Source of the DNA: UCB2 sp964475735
Lineage (GTDB): Bacteria > Chloroflexota > Dehalococcoidia > Tepidiformales > Tepidiformaceae
DNA: 5,594 nt
Assembly (NCBI GenBank): GCA_964475735.1
Contig: CAYYYI010000158.1
Location: 1-5,594 of the forward strand
Direction of reading: 5' to 3'
Part shown: positions 4,980 to 5,594 of the stretch, piece after piece
Layout of the letters: every line of letters begins with the position of its first letter
How positions within the stretch are numbered: the stretch's first letter is position 1
Program-made: the position numbers and the translations under genes
Notes under the pieces: model-generated
Told to the model about the DNA's origin: nothing
The model's input: the letters and a program-made list of their open reading frames with translations, nothing else
Database searches by the model: none

Positions 4980-4985
4980 AGTCTA
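4980..4985 (-). promoter_or_regulatory. TAGACT box before mntA, possible leaderless promoter
   Basis: TAGACT on the minus strand ends 9 bases before the mntA ATG. No purine-rich ribosome site lies between. It fits a TAnnnT -10 element with transcription starting at or near the start codon, and it is identical to the hexamer before the RNase HI gene. No recognisable -35 is present. Confidence 0.4.
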
Positions 4986-5003
4986 GCAGGCAGGGCGAGT
5001 GGA

Positions 5004-5024
5004 GCGGGTTTCGGAGGGACCCGC
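5004..5024 (-). terminator. Short hairpin between the hydrolase and mntA
   Basis: GCGGGT (5004-5009) pairs with ACCCGC (5019-5024) around a 9-base loop, 37 bases downstream of the hydrolase stop on the minus strand. There is no T-run after it, so it is at best a weak or Rho-assisted terminator candidate. Confidence 0.25.
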
Positions 5025-5061
5025 CTCAGGCCAGCCCCTCCGCACACAGCGAATTCAGTGT

Positions 5062-5594
5062 TCAGCGCGCACTGCCGCCCTTGACGAAGTTCACGATCAG
5101 TTCCGCGGTCTTCTCCGGGGCCTCCAGGAAGGGGAAGTGCCCCACCCCGGGAAGGTATTCGAAGCGGCCAGCGGGGATCTGGTCCGCCACGGACTGCCCC
5201 AGCTCGGCGGGCGCCATGTCATTTTCTCCCCAGATGACCAGGGTTGGCGCCTTGACTTGCGCCAGCTCATTTCCCAGGTAGACCTCCGGGCGAAGGCCGT
5301 GCGCGCTGCCGATCCGGGTCAGCAGCGTCGCCCAGGTGCCCTTCTCCGAAGGAAGCTGAAGCCCTGCGATCCGCGTCTCGAAGTAGAGCGCGGGTATGGT
5401 GTCCGGATCGATGTGGAACATCTCCCGGTACTGGGCGCGCTGGGCCTCCATGCTGTCGCGCCCTTCCATGAATTGCGCAGCAGCGACGGGATCGCTGCAG
5501 ATGGCCTCAAGCGCCGGCCCGATCTCCATCGTGGTCCCTGCCGCATAGCCGGTGAGGACGACCTTGCGGACCCGCTCCGGGTGCGCCAACGCCG
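5062..5594 (-). CDS. Alpha/beta-fold hydrolase, C-terminal part
   Basis: The frame is open to the window edge, so this is the last 176 residues of a longer protein. It begins within ALAHPERVRKVVLTGYAAG, the strand that follows the nucleophile elbow in alpha/beta hydrolases; the Ser of the GxSxG elbow lies just outside the window. The rest of the triad is visible. The Asp is in LVIWGENDMAPAE (51 residues before the end) and the His in LPGVGHFPFLEAPE (24 before the end). About 100 residues between them and the first strand form the variable cap region. Such enzymes include esterases, haloalkane dehalogenases, epoxide hydrolases and C-C bond hydrolases, and the substrate cannot be told from this half. 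The TTG at 5589 is not a true start because the homology continues upstream. The stop TGA is at 5064-5062. Confidence 0.88.
   Translation of the reverse strand, partial: ALAHPERVRKVVLTGYAAGTTMEIGPALEAICSDPVAAAQFMEGRDSMEAQRAQYREMFHIDPDTIPALYFETRIAGLQLPSEKGTWATLLTRIGSAHGLRPEVYLGNELAQVKAPTLVIWGENDMAPAELGQSVADQIPAGRFEYLPGVGHFPFLEAPEKTAELIVNFVKGGSAR

Noticed and set aside
1..5594. CRISPR arrays, tRNA or rRNA genes, insertion sequences
   Set aside because: No spaced direct repeats, no cloverleaf-like sequence, and no transposase or integrase motifs were seen on either strand.

Overview
This is a GC-rich window (about two thirds G+C by eye) from a bacterial chromosome. It is almost certainly a draft or metagenome assembly, because it holds a run of exactly 100 N (3763-3862). 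The content is mostly housekeeping and metabolic: a crotonase-family C terminus, an Eis-like acetyltransferase, RNase HI, a sphingosine-1-phosphate-lyase-like PLP enzyme, MscL, an MntA/HepT toxin-antitoxin pair and an alpha/beta hydrolase. High GC, a zinc-ribbon/RNase HI fusion, and two genes without Shine-Dalgarno sequences that carry a TAnnnT box just upstream would fit Chloroflexota (Dehalococcoidia-like) or a similar high-GC lineage. That placement is inference and not secure.

Layout. Bases 1-237 (+) are the C terminus of an enoyl-CoA hydratase/isomerase. It converges, with only 9 bases between, on a 406-residue Eis-like GNAT (247-1467, -). Upstream of the GNAT lies a 287-base non-coding stretch (1468-1754) rich in nested inverted repeats. 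Beyond it is an RNase HI carrying an N-terminal zinc ribbon (1755-2417, -). A 97-base divergent promoter region then leads to a PLP-dependent decarboxylase/lyase (2515-3753, +). The assembly gap follows, and it cuts off an mscL gene whose first 47 codons are visible (3863-4005, -). The right part holds a minus-strand mntA-hepT operon (4970 to 4141, 4-base overlap) and the C-terminal 176 residues of an alpha/beta hydrolase (5062-5594, -).

How the genes relate. The clear functional unit is mntA-hepT: a nucleotidyltransferase antitoxin translated first and coupled to its HEPN RNase toxin. RNase HI and the GNAT lie on the same strand and may be co-transcribed through the structured stretch. The other genes show no obvious shared pathway.

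The most unusual signal is the intergenic stretch 1468-1754. A rod of about 126 nt (1539-1664) is closed by 14-base arms with one non-Watson-Crick pair. One of those arms can pair instead with a segment nearer the GNAT start. A further hairpin covers the GNAT Shine-Dalgarno, and the apical loop of the rod carries a perfect 7-base complement to it. This could be a translational switch or a free-standing RNA, but it could also be DNA structure around a promoter. I do not recognise it as a known RNA family.
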